Positions 23,754 through 31,492 of a DNA stretch of 64,000 nt are shown in pieces. Source of the DNA: Betaproteobacteria bacterium (GTDB lineage: Bacteria > Pseudomonadota > Gammaproteobacteria > Burkholderiales > Rhodocyclaceae); NCBI GenBank assembly GCA_009779265.1, contig WREP01000009.1, forward strand, positions 1 through 64,000, read 5' to 3'. A program made the position numbers and the translations under genes. The notes under the pieces are model-generated. The model searched no databases, was not told where the DNA came from, and saw only the letters and a list, made by a program, of their open reading frames with translations. The stretch's first letter is position 1, and every line of letters starts with the position of its first letter.

Positions 23754-24015
23754 TTTCTTCTTCCTCTCATAAAGTGCCGGCCTTGCCGGCCCGGCGGACG
23801 CTTCTTTCGATGCGGCGGGGGCGGTTGATGGGGCGGCGGCGGAATCCGGCTTCCGCCGGATGGACGATGCCGCCATCCGGCAAAACCTTCTCCCGTCCCG
23901 CGCCAGCAACCGTGCCCGTCGCACGGGCCGAATGTCTGGCCGGGCCGGCGGCGAAGGTTTTCGCAAACCCCCGCGGCCGGCGGGTACTACGACGTACAAA
24001 GCCGTTTCAGGGCTT
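23754..24015 (-). other. Leader between tRNA-like modules and slipin
   Basis: About 260 GC-rich bases without a believable gene. The slipin frame stays open through part of it, but codon use is poor. A weak AAGCC/GGCTT hairpin directly follows the tRNA-like module near 24001-24013. It is read here as a long 5' untranslated leader. Confidence 0.4.
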
Positions 24016-24087
24016 TTTTGGAGCGGGAGTCGAACCCGCGACAGATCGGTTATGCGCCGATTGCTCTACCCATTGAGCTATCCAAAT
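24016..24087 (-). ncRNA. tRNA-like module in the rtcB operon leader
   Basis: The minus strand folds as a full cloverleaf: acceptor ATTTGGA with TCCAAAA (6 of 7 pairs), D arm GCTC/GAGC with GG in the loop, anticodon arm ATCGG-CGCATAA-CCGAT, a 5-base variable loop, and T arm GCGGG-TTCGACT-CCCGC. Position 33 is G instead of the near-universal U, the first acceptor pair is A-A, and no CCA is encoded. A functional tRNA-Met is therefore unlikely. It lies between the sigma-54 promoter and the slipin gene. In enterobacteria, rtcBA-linked Y RNAs (YrlA) contain a tRNA-like domain, which is the closest precedent I know. Confidence 0.65.
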
Positions 24088-24133
24088 GGCGTGCAATCGG
24101 GAATCGAACCCAACGAAGCAACCATGCTTGCAC
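24087..24133 (-). ncRNA. Second, reduced tRNA-like module (minihelix)
   Basis: Immediately upstream of the cloverleaf, GTGCAA (24133-24128) pairs with TTGCAC (24096-24091). They enclose a small GCA/TGC hairpin and a canonical T arm TTGGG-TTCGATT-CCCGA, and the module ends in GCCA. It looks like a tRNA reduced to acceptor, T arm and one stub. It would be on the same transcript as the cloverleaf. Function is unknown; mimicry of a damaged tRNA is a guess. Confidence 0.5.
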
Positions 24134-24265
24134 CTGGTGGTCACATTGCCCTGAGCGGGCGGCATACGCGAAGGCGACGTTGCAAGCGGCTCTCGCGCAC
24201 CGGTGGGGCTGTGGAACCCCTGACCTGTCATCCCTGCTCAAAACTGTTGTGTCCGCTGTCTCTAC

Positions 24266-24281
24266 AGCAGGGGGCGTGCCA
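24266..24281 (-). promoter_or_regulatory. Sigma-54 promoter for the tRNA-like RNA/slipin/rtcB operon
   Basis: TGGCACGCCCCCTGCT on the minus strand matches the -24/-12 consensus, with GG and GC exactly ten bases apart. RtcR, a sigma-54 activator, is encoded divergently 157 bases away. Transcription should begin near 24255 and read through both tRNA-like modules. RtcR control of rtc operons is established in E. coli; here it is inferred from arrangement and promoter type. Confidence 0.8.
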
Positions 24282-24362
24282 GAGCGGGGGAGTGGTTCAT
24301 AACCTATTGATATTATTTATTAAACTCGCGTCTGGCGGGCTGTTTTGTGTTTCCCGTACCTT

Positions 24363-24402
24363 GATAAAATTATCTTGTGATATAAAAATGTATCTAAAGA
24401 TA
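24363..24402. promoter_or_regulatory. AT-rich inverted repeats, possible RtcR sites or rtcR promoter
   Basis: GATAAAATTATC (24363-24374) and TATCTAAAGATA (24391-24402) are short inverted repeats sharing GATA/TATC arms, in an AT-rich stretch between rtcR and the sigma-54 promoter. They sit where an upstream activator should bind. Confidence 0.4.
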
Positions 24403-24437
24403 TAATCGTTTGACGCGGGCAGAAGAGGTAAGGCGGC

Positions 24438-26081
24438 ATGAAAAAAACCGTGGTCTTTGGCTTTCTCGGCGTCAAGCTCGACGCCATGGGCGGCTTCAAC
24501 CTGCAAAAGCGCATGGGCCGATGGCGTCCCACCGTCGGCTTGTGCAGCCAGCCGGATTTCCCCGTGCATCGGCTGGAACTGCTGCACAACCCGCGCGACA
24601 AGGCGCTGGCCGGGCGCATTGTCGATGATATTGGCGCGATATCGCCGGCAACCGGCGTGCGGCCGTTTGAACTGGCGCTGACCAATCCCTGGGATTTCGA
24701 GGAGGTCTATACCAAGCTGCGCGATTTTTCGCTGGGATATGAATTCGATATCGACCGCGAAGACTATTTCGTGCACATCACCACCGGCACCCACGTGGTG
24801 CAAATCTGCTGCTTCCTGCTGACCGAGGCGCATCATTTTCCCGGCCGCCTCATCCAGACCATGCCGCGCCGCAACCGGGAAGAAGAGGAGGAAGCGGGCG
24901 GCAGGCCCGCCGGATTCGTCGATGTCATCGACCTCGACCTTTCCCGTTATGACCAGATCGCGCAGCGTTTCCGCCGCGAGCAGGCTGATGCGATCAGTCA
25001 TCTGAAATCCGGCATCACCACGAAAAACGCGGCTTTCAACGTCATGATCGAGCAGATCGAGCGCGTGGCCGGGCGCTCGCGCGCCCCCATGCTGCTGACC
25101 GGGCCGACCGGCGCGGGCAAGTCCTTTCTGGCGCGGCGCGTTTTCGAGTTGAAACAGGCGCGGCAGAAACTGAAAGGGCGCTTCGTCGAAGTCAATTGCG
25201 CGACCTTGCGCGGCGATTCCGCCATGTCCGCCCTGTTCGGCCACGTCAAGGGCGCATTCACTGGCGCGTTGAGCGAACGGGCGGGCCTGCTGCGCCAGGC
25301 GGATGGCGGCGTGCTCTTCCTCGATGAAATTGGCGAACTCGGGATGGACGAGCAGGCGATGCTGCTCAAGGCCATCGAGGACAAGCGTTTTCCGCCCTTC
25401 GGCAGCGACAGCGAAACAGAGAGCGATTTTCAACTCATCGCCGGAACCAACCGCGACCTGCGCGAACGCATCCGCGAAGGCCGCTTCCGGGCGGATTTAT
25501 ATGCCCGCATCAATCTTTGGACTTTCCGGCTGCCCGCGCTGGCGGAGCGCCCGGAAGACATCGAACCCAACCTGGACTACGAACTCGCCCGCTATGCCCG
25601 CGACTGCGGCGTGCAGGCGCGTTTCAACGTCGAGGCGCGCCGCCGTTATCTCGCTTTCGCCTGCGCGCCGGAAACGCGCTGGCCGGGCAATTTCCGCGAA
25701 CTTACCGCCAGCGTCACCCGCCTGGCGACGCTGGCGACCAATGGCCGCATCACCGAGGCCGATGTCGCCGAGGAAATCGGCCGCCTGCGCGCCGCCTGGA
25801 ACGACACATGGCAATCGCCCGATAGCGTGGAAAGCGCGTTGGGCAAGGAAGCCGCCGCCGAACTCGACCTCTTCGAGCGCGGCCAGCTGGAGGTTGTGCT
25901 GCAAACTTGCCAGCGGAGCAGGAGTCTTTCCGAGGCGGGACGGCTATTGTTCGCCCATTCGCGGCAACAGAAAAAACAGGCGAACGACGCCGACCGGCTA
26001 CGAAAATACCTGCTGCGCTTCGGGCTGGATTGGGAAACGGCGCGGGAGATGGAAAAGAGCCTTCCTGATGCGGTGGGCTGA
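24438..26081 (+). CDS. rtcR: Sigma-54-dependent transcriptional activator RtcR
   Basis: A 547-residue regulator. The N-terminal RtcR/CARF-like sensor (KKTVVFGFLGVKLDAMGG, NPWDFEEVYTKL, ITTGTHVVQICCFLL) leads into a AAA+ domain with Walker A LTGPTGAGKS (near 217), GAFTGA (near 276) and Walker B VLFLDEIGEL, then a C-terminal DNA-binding region (NDADRLRKYLLRFGL). GAFTGA contacts sigma-54. CARF-type sensors bind nucleotide-ended ligands, and RtcR of other bacteria responds to damaged tRNA. It is divergent from the slipin/rtcB operon, whose promoter is sigma-54 type. Confidence 0.95.
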   Translation: MKKTVVFGFLGVKLDAMGGFNLQKRMGRWRPTVGLCSQPDFPVHRLELLHNPRDKALAGRIVDDIGAISPATGVRPFELALTNPWDFEEVYTKLRDFSLGYEFDIDREDYFVHITTGTHVVQICCFLLTEAHHFPGRLIQTMPRRNREEEEEAGGRPAGFVDVIDLDLSRYDQIAQRFRREQADAISHLKSGITTKNAAFNVMIEQIERVAGRSRAPMLLTGPTGAGKSFLARRVFELKQARQKLKGRFVEVNCATLRGDSAMSALFGHVKGAFTGALSERAGLLRQADGGVLFLDEIGELGMDEQAMLLKAIEDKRFPPFGSDSETESDFQLIAGTNRDLRERIREGRFRADLYARINLWTFRLPALAERPEDIEPNLDYELARYARDCGVQARFNVEARRRYLAFACAPETRWPGNFRELTASVTRLATLATNGRITEADVAEEIGRLRAAWNDTWQSPDSVESALGKEAAAELDLFERGQLEVVLQTCQRSRSLSEAGRLLFAHSRQQKKQANDADRLRKYLLRFGLDWETAREMEKSLPDAVG

Positions 26082-26196
26082 TTCCGGGGCGGGTGAGGGG
26101 CTGCGGCGCGTAGGGATGAATAATTATTTGCCCCTACTTGATACCCGCGCCGTGGGCTATCATTGACTTCACCTTCCTTTTAAGGGTCACGCCATC

Positions 26197-26772
26197 ATGA
26201 AAACCGCCCTGATCGCCCTGACTACCCTGTGCGCCGTATTTTTCGCGGGCGCCGTCCATGCGCAACAGAAGCCCGGCCTGTGGGAAGCGCGCACCCTCAA
26301 GATGGCGGTCGACGGCAAGGACATGCTGCCGCAGATGCGGGCCGCGCAGGAGCAGATGCGCCAATCCCTGGCCCAGATGCCGCCCGAGCAGCGCAAACAG
26401 ATGGAAGCCATGATGCCTGCGCAGAGCGACCCTACGGTGCAGCGCTTGTGCGTCACCCCCGAAATGGCCAAGAGCGACCAGGGCGTTGTGCCGCGCCAGA
26501 GTGGCTGTAGCGAACCCAAGGTCAGCCGCAGTGGCAACCGCGCTACTTTTGAGGTGACATGCAAGCAGGGGGCGAACACCACGGTCAGCAAGGGCGAGAG
26601 CGTGACCACGGGCGATCAGGTCACGAGCAAGTTTGAAACCGTCAGCACCGGGGGCGGCAGAAAGCAGGTCATGATGACCGAGATGCAGATGAGCTTCCTT
26701 GGCAGCGACTGCGGTAGCGTCAAGCCCCTCGACCAGATGAGCAAGGATGCCGGAGCGGGCGCCAAAAAGTAG
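26197..26772 (+). CDS. DUF3617-family periplasmic protein
   Basis: A 191-residue exported protein with a clear signal peptide (KTALIALTTLCAVFFAGAVHAQ, cut near residue 22), then the DUF3617 opening KPGLWEARTLKM. The middle is Met/Gln-rich, with paired cysteines (RLCVTPEM, SGCSEPKV, EVTCKQG) that probably form disulfides. The function of the family is unknown. It precedes a secreted methionine sulfoxide reductase by 24 bases in the same direction, so the two may be co-transcribed. The many methionines make it a conceivable oxidation target, which is speculation. Confidence 0.75.
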   Translation: MKTALIALTTLCAVFFAGAVHAQQKPGLWEARTLKMAVDGKDMLPQMRAAQEQMRQSLAQMPPEQRKQMEAMMPAQSDPTVQRLCVTPEMAKSDQGVVPRQSGCSEPKVSRSGNRATFEVTCKQGANTTVSKGESVTTGDQVTSKFETVSTGGGRKQVMMTEMQMSFLGSDCGSVKPLDQMSKDAGAGAKK

Positions 26773-26796
26773 TCCCAACGCCGTTGATCCGCCCGG

Positions 26797-28092
26797 ATGC
26801 CTTTTCGCCGAATACTGCGCGGAGCGATCTTGACCGTTTCAGCCATGTTCGCCGCCGGCAACGGTAATGCCGCTCCGACGGTCGACAGCATCGTGCTCGG
26901 CATGGGGTGTTTCTGGGGCGCCGAAAAGCGCATGGAGGCCATTCCCGGCGTGCTCGATGTCGAAAGCGGCTACGCCAACGGCGAGGTGGCCGGCGACTAC
27001 GAAACGGTGCTGGCGCACGAGCGGCTGTTGCGGCAGGGCAAGAGCACGCGGCGCAATCATGCCGAGGTGGTGAAAGTCCGTTTCGATACGGGTCGGGTTA
27101 GTCTCGAACAGGTGCTGGCGCAATTCTGGGAAAACCACGACCCGACCCAGGGCGACCGCCAGGGCAACGACATCGGCAGCAATTACCGCAGCGCCATCTA
27201 TACCCATAGCGACGCCCAGCAGGCGATTGCTCTCCGCACGCGGGATGTTTACCAGCAAGCCCTGTCGGCGCGGAAACTTGGCCGGATCACCAGCGAAATC
27301 GCGCCCCTGAAGGTGTATTTCCGGGCCGAGGAATACCACCAGGATTATCTGGTCAAGCATCCCGCTGGCTATTGCGGCCTGGGCGGTACTGGCGTCAAGT
27401 ATCCGCTGGCCGCCGCCTCTGGCGATTCGCGGGCGGCGGTGAAAGTGCCGCGCCTTGACGGCAAGGCGCTCGATTTCCGGCGGCAACTGGTCGTTTTCGC
27501 GACCGAGGACTGCGCCTGGTGCAAGCAATTCCGGGCCGATGTGCTCGATCACTGGCAATCGCCGGTGGCCGTGGCCGTCACCCTGAGCATTGATCCGCCC
27601 GCCGGCTGGGTACTGGAAAAAGCCCTGCTCGCCACGCCGACCATCGTGTTGTTTGAAAAAGGCAGGGAAATCTCCCGTTACACCGGCTACAACGGCGAGG
27701 CGACCCACTTTTGGAAGTGGCTTGGCTTCCATCTGCTGACGCCGGAACAACGGAAAATCGCCTTCGAGCAGGGCACCGAGTATCCGGGCAGCGGCTCGCA
27801 TCTCGACGAAAAGCGCCCCGGCACCTTCGTCGATCCCATCACCGGCGCACCGCTGTTCCGCAGCGACGCCAAGTTCGACAGCGGCACCGGCTGGCCCAGC
27901 TTCTTCACTCCCTTGTCCGGCGCGCTGACGCTGCACGCGGACAACAGTCACGGCATGTGCCGCGTCGAAGTGCGCAGCGCCAGTTCCGGCATCCACCTCG
28001 GTCACGTCTTCGACGACGGCCCGCCGCCGAGCGGCAAACGTTACTGCATCAACGGCAATGTGCTGAAATTCGTGCCGGATAAAGGGGGGTAG
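26797..28092 (+). CDS. Exported MsrA-thioredoxin-MsrB fusion
   Basis: A 431-residue methionine sulfoxide reductase. The signal peptide (RILRGAILTVSAMFAAGNGNA) is followed by MsrA with catalytic GCFWGAEK (about 37-44) and EEYHQDYL, a thioredoxin-like domain with DCAWCKQF (CXXC near 239-242) and LATPTIVLF, and MsrB with SGTGWPSF and the catalytic RYCING near 417. It would repair both sulfoxide epimers in the periplasm. In PilB-type proteins the thioredoxin domain is N-terminal; here it lies between the two reductases. MsrB lacks the usual zinc CXXC pair (VDPITGAPLF in its place). Confidence 0.9.
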   Translation: MPFRRILRGAILTVSAMFAAGNGNAAPTVDSIVLGMGCFWGAEKRMEAIPGVLDVESGYANGEVAGDYETVLAHERLLRQGKSTRRNHAEVVKVRFDTGRVSLEQVLAQFWENHDPTQGDRQGNDIGSNYRSAIYTHSDAQQAIALRTRDVYQQALSARKLGRITSEIAPLKVYFRAEEYHQDYLVKHPAGYCGLGGTGVKYPLAAASGDSRAAVKVPRLDGKALDFRRQLVVFATEDCAWCKQFRADVLDHWQSPVAVAVTLSIDPPAGWVLEKALLATPTIVLFEKGREISRYTGYNGEATHFWKWLGFHLLTPEQRKIAFEQGTEYPGSGSHLDEKRPGTFVDPITGAPLFRSDAKFDSGTGWPSFFTPLSGALTLHADNSHGMCRVEVRSASSGIHLGHVFDDGPPPSGKRYCINGNVLKFVPDKGG

Positions 28093-28140
28093 AAGATTTT
28101 TCCCGCTTGCGGGGATAAGGCCGCAGGCAACCCAACCATC

Positions 28141-28216
28141 CGTCATTCCCGCGCAAGCGGGAATCCAGTTTCAGCCTCTCCGCACTTGCTGGATTCCCGC
28201 TTGCGCGGGAATGACG
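28141..28216. repeat. REP-like palindrome, 28-bp perfect inverted repeat
   Basis: A 28-base arm starting CGTCATTCCCGCGCAAGC (28141-28168) and its exact reverse complement (28189-28216) are separated by 20 bases. It belongs to the CGTCATTCCCGCG-type repeats common in proteobacteria. It overlaps the 3' end of hoxW and supplies its last codons. Confidence 0.8.
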
Positions 28217-28709
28217 AGGAAGGCTGGTTGGCAAGGGCGATCCAGGCTTCTGGCGTTGGGTTTTCCAGCAATTTTTTTGCAAAAGCCAAGGCTGATTCAA
28301 GGTGGTTTTGCGCCGCCGCGGAAAGACCTTCCTTGATACCAAAATCTTCGCCCCGCAAACATAAGGTGAAGGAAGGGCAGGGCGGTTTTTTAGAAAAATT
28401 CTCAAAAACCGCCAATACGGATTCCGGAGGCATGGCATGGGTGGTATGCCAGGGCTGTTTGAGGGGGAAAATTTGGGAGAAAGAAAAGGGCGCCAAGGTG
28501 TTTTGGCCGGCGTCGATATAAAGAGCCAAGCTTTTGCCCTCAAGGTCGAGGGCATGATCTATTTGTAATTGAAAATCTTCAATCCACTCGAAGCGCTCGG
28601 CTATTCCCAATGATGAGGCCCACGCCTCCAAGTGTTGCAGGAGGAGTGGGCCCAATGCGTCGTCACCGCGGCTGGTATTGCCCCAGGCAGTCAGTAGCGC
28701 CTCAGGCAT
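28143..28709 (-). CDS. hoxW: NiFe-hydrogenase maturation protease
   Basis: A 188-residue endopeptidase that trims the C-terminus of the hydrogenase large subunit after nickel insertion. It opens LLTAWGNTSRGDDALGPLL, with the metal-binding acid residue of the family. It overlaps the hoxH 3' end, fitting its target. The last 25 or so residues (SSFPRKRESSKCGEAETGF) are encoded by a REP-like palindrome and are unlike the family, so the original C-terminus appears to have been replaced. The core is complete, so activity is plausible. Confidence 0.8.
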   Translation of the reverse strand: MPEALLTAWGNTSRGDDALGPLLLQHLEAWASSLGIAERFEWIEDFQLQIDHALDLEGKSLALYIDAGQNTLAPFSFSQIFPLKQPWHTTHAMPPESVLAVFENFSKKPPCPSFTLCLRGEDFGIKEGLSAAAQNHLESALAFAKKLLENPTPEAWIALANQPSSSFPRKRESSKCGEAETGFPLARE

Positions 28710-30198
28710 ACATGTCCGAGTTATGGAAGTTGCCGGCGGCGTCGCGGCGCAGGAGGCTCAGACATTCGCCTGCCGCGTCGACAAGTTCCACTTGCAGGGG
28801 CATTTTCCCCATGGCGTGCGTGGCGCAGGACAGACAGGGGTCATAAGCGCGAATGGCGCACTCGATGTGATTGAGCAAGCCTTCGGTGATGACGCGGCGA
28901 TCCAGGTGCTGCGTGGCGACGGAGCGGATGGCGGTATTCATGGCCTGATTGTTGTGCGTCGTCGACACAATCAAATTGCACATGGTGACCTGGTCGTCCT
29001 CGTTGACCTTGTAATGGTGAATGAGCACGCCACGCGGCGCTTCAATGACGCCCACGCCTTCTTCCTGACGCTCGCCTTTGACCAGCAGGTCGTTGCCGAG
29101 CACGTCGGGGTCATTCAGCAAGTCTTGAATGACTTCGAGGCCGTGCAGGATTTCAATGACTCTTGCCCAGTGGTAACTCAGCGTGGAGTGCACGGGGCGA
29201 CCGTTGCCGATGGCCAGCATGGTTTTGCGCGCGGCTTCCGCCAGCGGAGAGGGGATGAAGTCGCAGGTTTGCAGGCGGGCCAGCGGGCCGACTTTATACC
29301 AGCCTTTTTCGGGCCCCAATTCTGCAATATAGGGAAACTTCATATAACTCCAGGATTTCACTTCTTCCCGGAGTATCTGCGTGTAATTGTCATAGCTGAA
29401 ACGGTCGAAAATGGGTTTGCCTTCGGCATCCGTGATGCGCAAATCACCATGATAGAGATCCAGGGCGCCATCCTCGCGCACCATGCCCATCATATTGGAT
29501 TCAAACAGGCCAAAGCTGTTGTAGAAGGCAGGATTTGCCTCATGGAAACGCTGCATCAACTCGACGCCGCCTTTGGCCCATTCGATGAGTTGCGGCAGGT
29601 CTTTTTTGAGTTTGTCGCGTTCGGCCACGGTCAGGGCTTTGTTGACGCCGCCGGGAATGGCGCCTGTGCCGTGGATGCGTTTGCCGGCCGTATAGTGGAT
29701 GACTTCCTGGCCATATTTGCGCAGGAGGATGCCTTGCTTGGCGATGTCGGGGTATTTCATGGCAACGCCGACAATGTTGCGTTGCGCTACTTCGCTGTCG
29801 AAACCCATCAACAGATCCGGCGAGGCCAGGTGATAGAAGTGCACGGCGTTGGACTGGACGATTTGCCCATAGTGCATGAGGCGGCGGAGTTTTTCCGCCG
29901 TCGGCGTCAATTGTTTGGCGCCAACGATGACGTCCATGGCCTTGCTGGCAGCCAGGTGGTGGCTGACCGGGCAAATGCCGCACAGGCGCTGCACCGTGAC
30001 GGGGACTTCCCAGTAGGGGCGGCCTTTGATGAAGACTTCGAAGCCGCGAAATTCGACGATGTGCAGGCGCACTTGGTGAATTTTGTTTTGCTCGTCGAGC
30101 AACAGGGTGACTTTGCCATGCCCCTCGACGCGGGAGACAGGGTCGATGGCGACACGGCGCAGCCCCTGGGTCGTCTTGGCGTTTTCAAGTTCGAACAT
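28702..30198 (-). CDS. hoxH: NAD-reducing hydrogenase large subunit HoxH
   Basis: A 498-residue subunit carrying the Ni-Fe site. The N-terminal L1 motif RLCGICPVSHH and C-terminal L2 motif DPCLSCATHAMG supply the four metal-binding cysteines. The protein extends well past the histidine of L2 (about 32 residues), consistent with cleavage by the HoxW protease encoded next. It works with HoxY as the hydrogenase module and with HoxFU as the diaphorase, coupling H2 to NAD+/NADH in the cytoplasm. Confidence 0.93.
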   Translation of the reverse strand: MFELENAKTTQGLRRVAIDPVSRVEGHGKVTLLLDEQNKIHQVRLHIVEFRGFEVFIKGRPYWEVPVTVQRLCGICPVSHHLAASKAMDVIVGAKQLTPTAEKLRRLMHYGQIVQSNAVHFYHLASPDLLMGFDSEVAQRNIVGVAMKYPDIAKQGILLRKYGQEVIHYTAGKRIHGTGAIPGGVNKALTVAERDKLKKDLPQLIEWAKGGVELMQRFHEANPAFYNSFGLFESNMMGMVREDGALDLYHGDLRITDAEGKPIFDRFSYDNYTQILREEVKSWSYMKFPYIAELGPEKGWYKVGPLARLQTCDFIPSPLAEAARKTMLAIGNGRPVHSTLSYHWARVIEILHGLEVIQDLLNDPDVLGNDLLVKGERQEEGVGVIEAPRGVLIHHYKVNEDDQVTMCNLIVSTTHNNQAMNTAIRSVATQHLDRRVITEGLLNHIECAIRAYDPCLSCATHAMGKMPLQVELVDAAGECLSLLRRDAAGNFHNSDMYA

Positions 30199-30210
30199 GT
30201 TTTCTCCAGG

Positions 30211-30771
30211 CTAGTCAAAGCGCATTTGCGGGTAGTCCAGGCGCGGGGTGCGGCCGGCGATGAGGTCTGTCAAAAACTTGAAAATGGCATCCCTCGAGGG
30301 CGGACAACCCGGAATGAAATAGTCCACGCGCACGACTTCGTTGATGGGGTGAACCTTGTCGAGCAGCAAAGGCAATTCAACGTCGTTCGGAATGGTGTTG
30401 CAAACGGCGCCGGGCTGCTCGAAATAGGCTTCGCGCAGGACTTCGCGAACGTCAAGCCCGTTGCGTAAAGTGGGCAGCCCACCATTGACGGCACAGGCGC
30501 CGAGCGCAATCAAGGTGCGGCAGTTTTCGCGAAACTCGCGCAAGACGTGGACGTTTTCGGAATTGCAGACGCCGCCTTCAATGATGCCAATATCGCACGG
30601 GCCGCAATGTTTGATGTCGGTAATGGGAGAGCGGTCAAACTCAACCAGATCAACCAGGGCGAGCAGGTTTTCATCCAAATCCAGAAGCGACATATGGCAA
30701 CCGAAGCAGCCCGACAAAGAAGTGGTAGCGACGCGCAACTTCCGCTTGGGAGGTTCTTGTGGACTGAGCAT
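30211..30771 (-). CDS. hoxY: NAD-reducing hydrogenase small subunit HoxY
   Basis: A 186-residue small subunit with the proximal-cluster cysteines in LSGCFGCHMSLLDLD, GGVCNSENV, GACAVNGG and PGCPPSRDA. As in other soluble Hox enzymes there is no Tat signal and only one cluster is expected. It lies 12 bases upstream of hoxH in the operon. Confidence 0.93.
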   Translation of the reverse strand: MLSPQEPPKRKLRVATTSLSGCFGCHMSLLDLDENLLALVDLVEFDRSPITDIKHCGPCDIGIIEGGVCNSENVHVLREFRENCRTLIALGACAVNGGLPTLRNGLDVREVLREAYFEQPGAVCNTIPNDVELPLLLDKVHPINEVVRVDYFIPGCPPSRDAIFKFLTDLIAGRTPRLDYPQMRFD

Positions 30772-30772
30772 G

Positions 30773-31492
30773 TTAAGCCTTCCTCGTTTTCAGAAACTCG
30801 GTTTGAGAACTGATGGGTACACCGTCATAGAGACGCTTACCGATGGGAACGGAATAACCACGGTGTTTGGGCAGAATGGCGCCGACCGGACAGACGCTGG
30901 CGGCTTTATCGCTCATGGAGAAATCGCTGTCCCCCAGATTGCCCGAGGGGGAGTTGATGACGACATGCGAGGCCATACCACGTCCGGAAAGGATGAAGAT
31001 ATTTTTCTTGTCGACATCGCGACTGGCCTGGACACACAAACCGCAGGTAATGCAGCGATTCATGTCGAGGAAAGCCTCGGGGTGAGAAGCGTCTACTTTG
31101 CGGTTTGGGAAGAAATGATTGAAGTGAGGCGTCATCATTTCCAACTCATAGGCCAAGGCCTGGAGTTGGCAGTTGCCGCTCTTTTCGCAACCGGGGCAAA
31201 AGTGGTTGCCTTCGACAAACAGCATTTGCAACATGAGCCGGCGTTTGTCGTTGAGCGCCGGCGTGTTGTTTTCGATTTCGCTGCCCGGACGCGCGAGGGT
31301 GGTGCAGGCGGAAGAGTGCTTGCCATTGATGCTGATGGTGCACAGCTTGCAATTGCCATTGGGCCGCAGGCCCGGAAAGTAGCAAAGATGCGGAATGAAA
31401 ACGTCCGCCTTGAGCGCCGCCTCGAGTACGGTTTGACCCGGCTCGAAGGGAATGGGCGAGCCGTCGATGATAAAGGTGTTTTCCGTATTCAT
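30773..31492 (-). CDS. hoxU: NAD-reducing hydrogenase diaphorase subunit HoxU
   Basis: A 239-residue iron-sulfur protein like the N-terminal part of NuoG. It has a [2Fe-2S] domain (CYFPGLRPNGNCKLC), a His-Cys cluster (HFCPGCEKSGNCQLQ) and a ferredoxin-like region (CITCGLCVQASRD, ASVCPVGAILP). It relays electrons between the HoxF flavin and HoxYH. The start overlaps the hoxF stop as ATGA. Confidence 0.92.
   Translation of the reverse strand: MNTENTFIIDGSPIPFEPGQTVLEAALKADVFIPHLCYFPGLRPNGNCKLCTISINGKHSSACTTLARPGSEIENNTPALNDKRRLMLQMLFVEGNHFCPGCEKSGNCQLQALAYELEMMTPHFNHFFPNRKVDASHPEAFLDMNRCITCGLCVQASRDVDKKNIFILSGRGMASHVVINSPSGNLGDSDFSMSDKAASVCPVGAILPKHRGYSVPIGKRLYDGVPISSQTEFLKTRKA

Noticed and set aside
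24016-24087. Ordinary tRNA-Met/Ile (CAT) gene
   Set aside because: The cloverleaf is complete, but position 33 is G, the first acceptor pair is mismatched and CCA is absent, while the true tRNA-Pro in this window encodes CCA. It lies in the leader of an RtcR operon, so a tRNA-like RNA is the better reading.
28093-28130. Terminator after the msr gene
   Set aside because: The CCCGC/GCGGG hairpin there has its T run on the wrong side for both strands.
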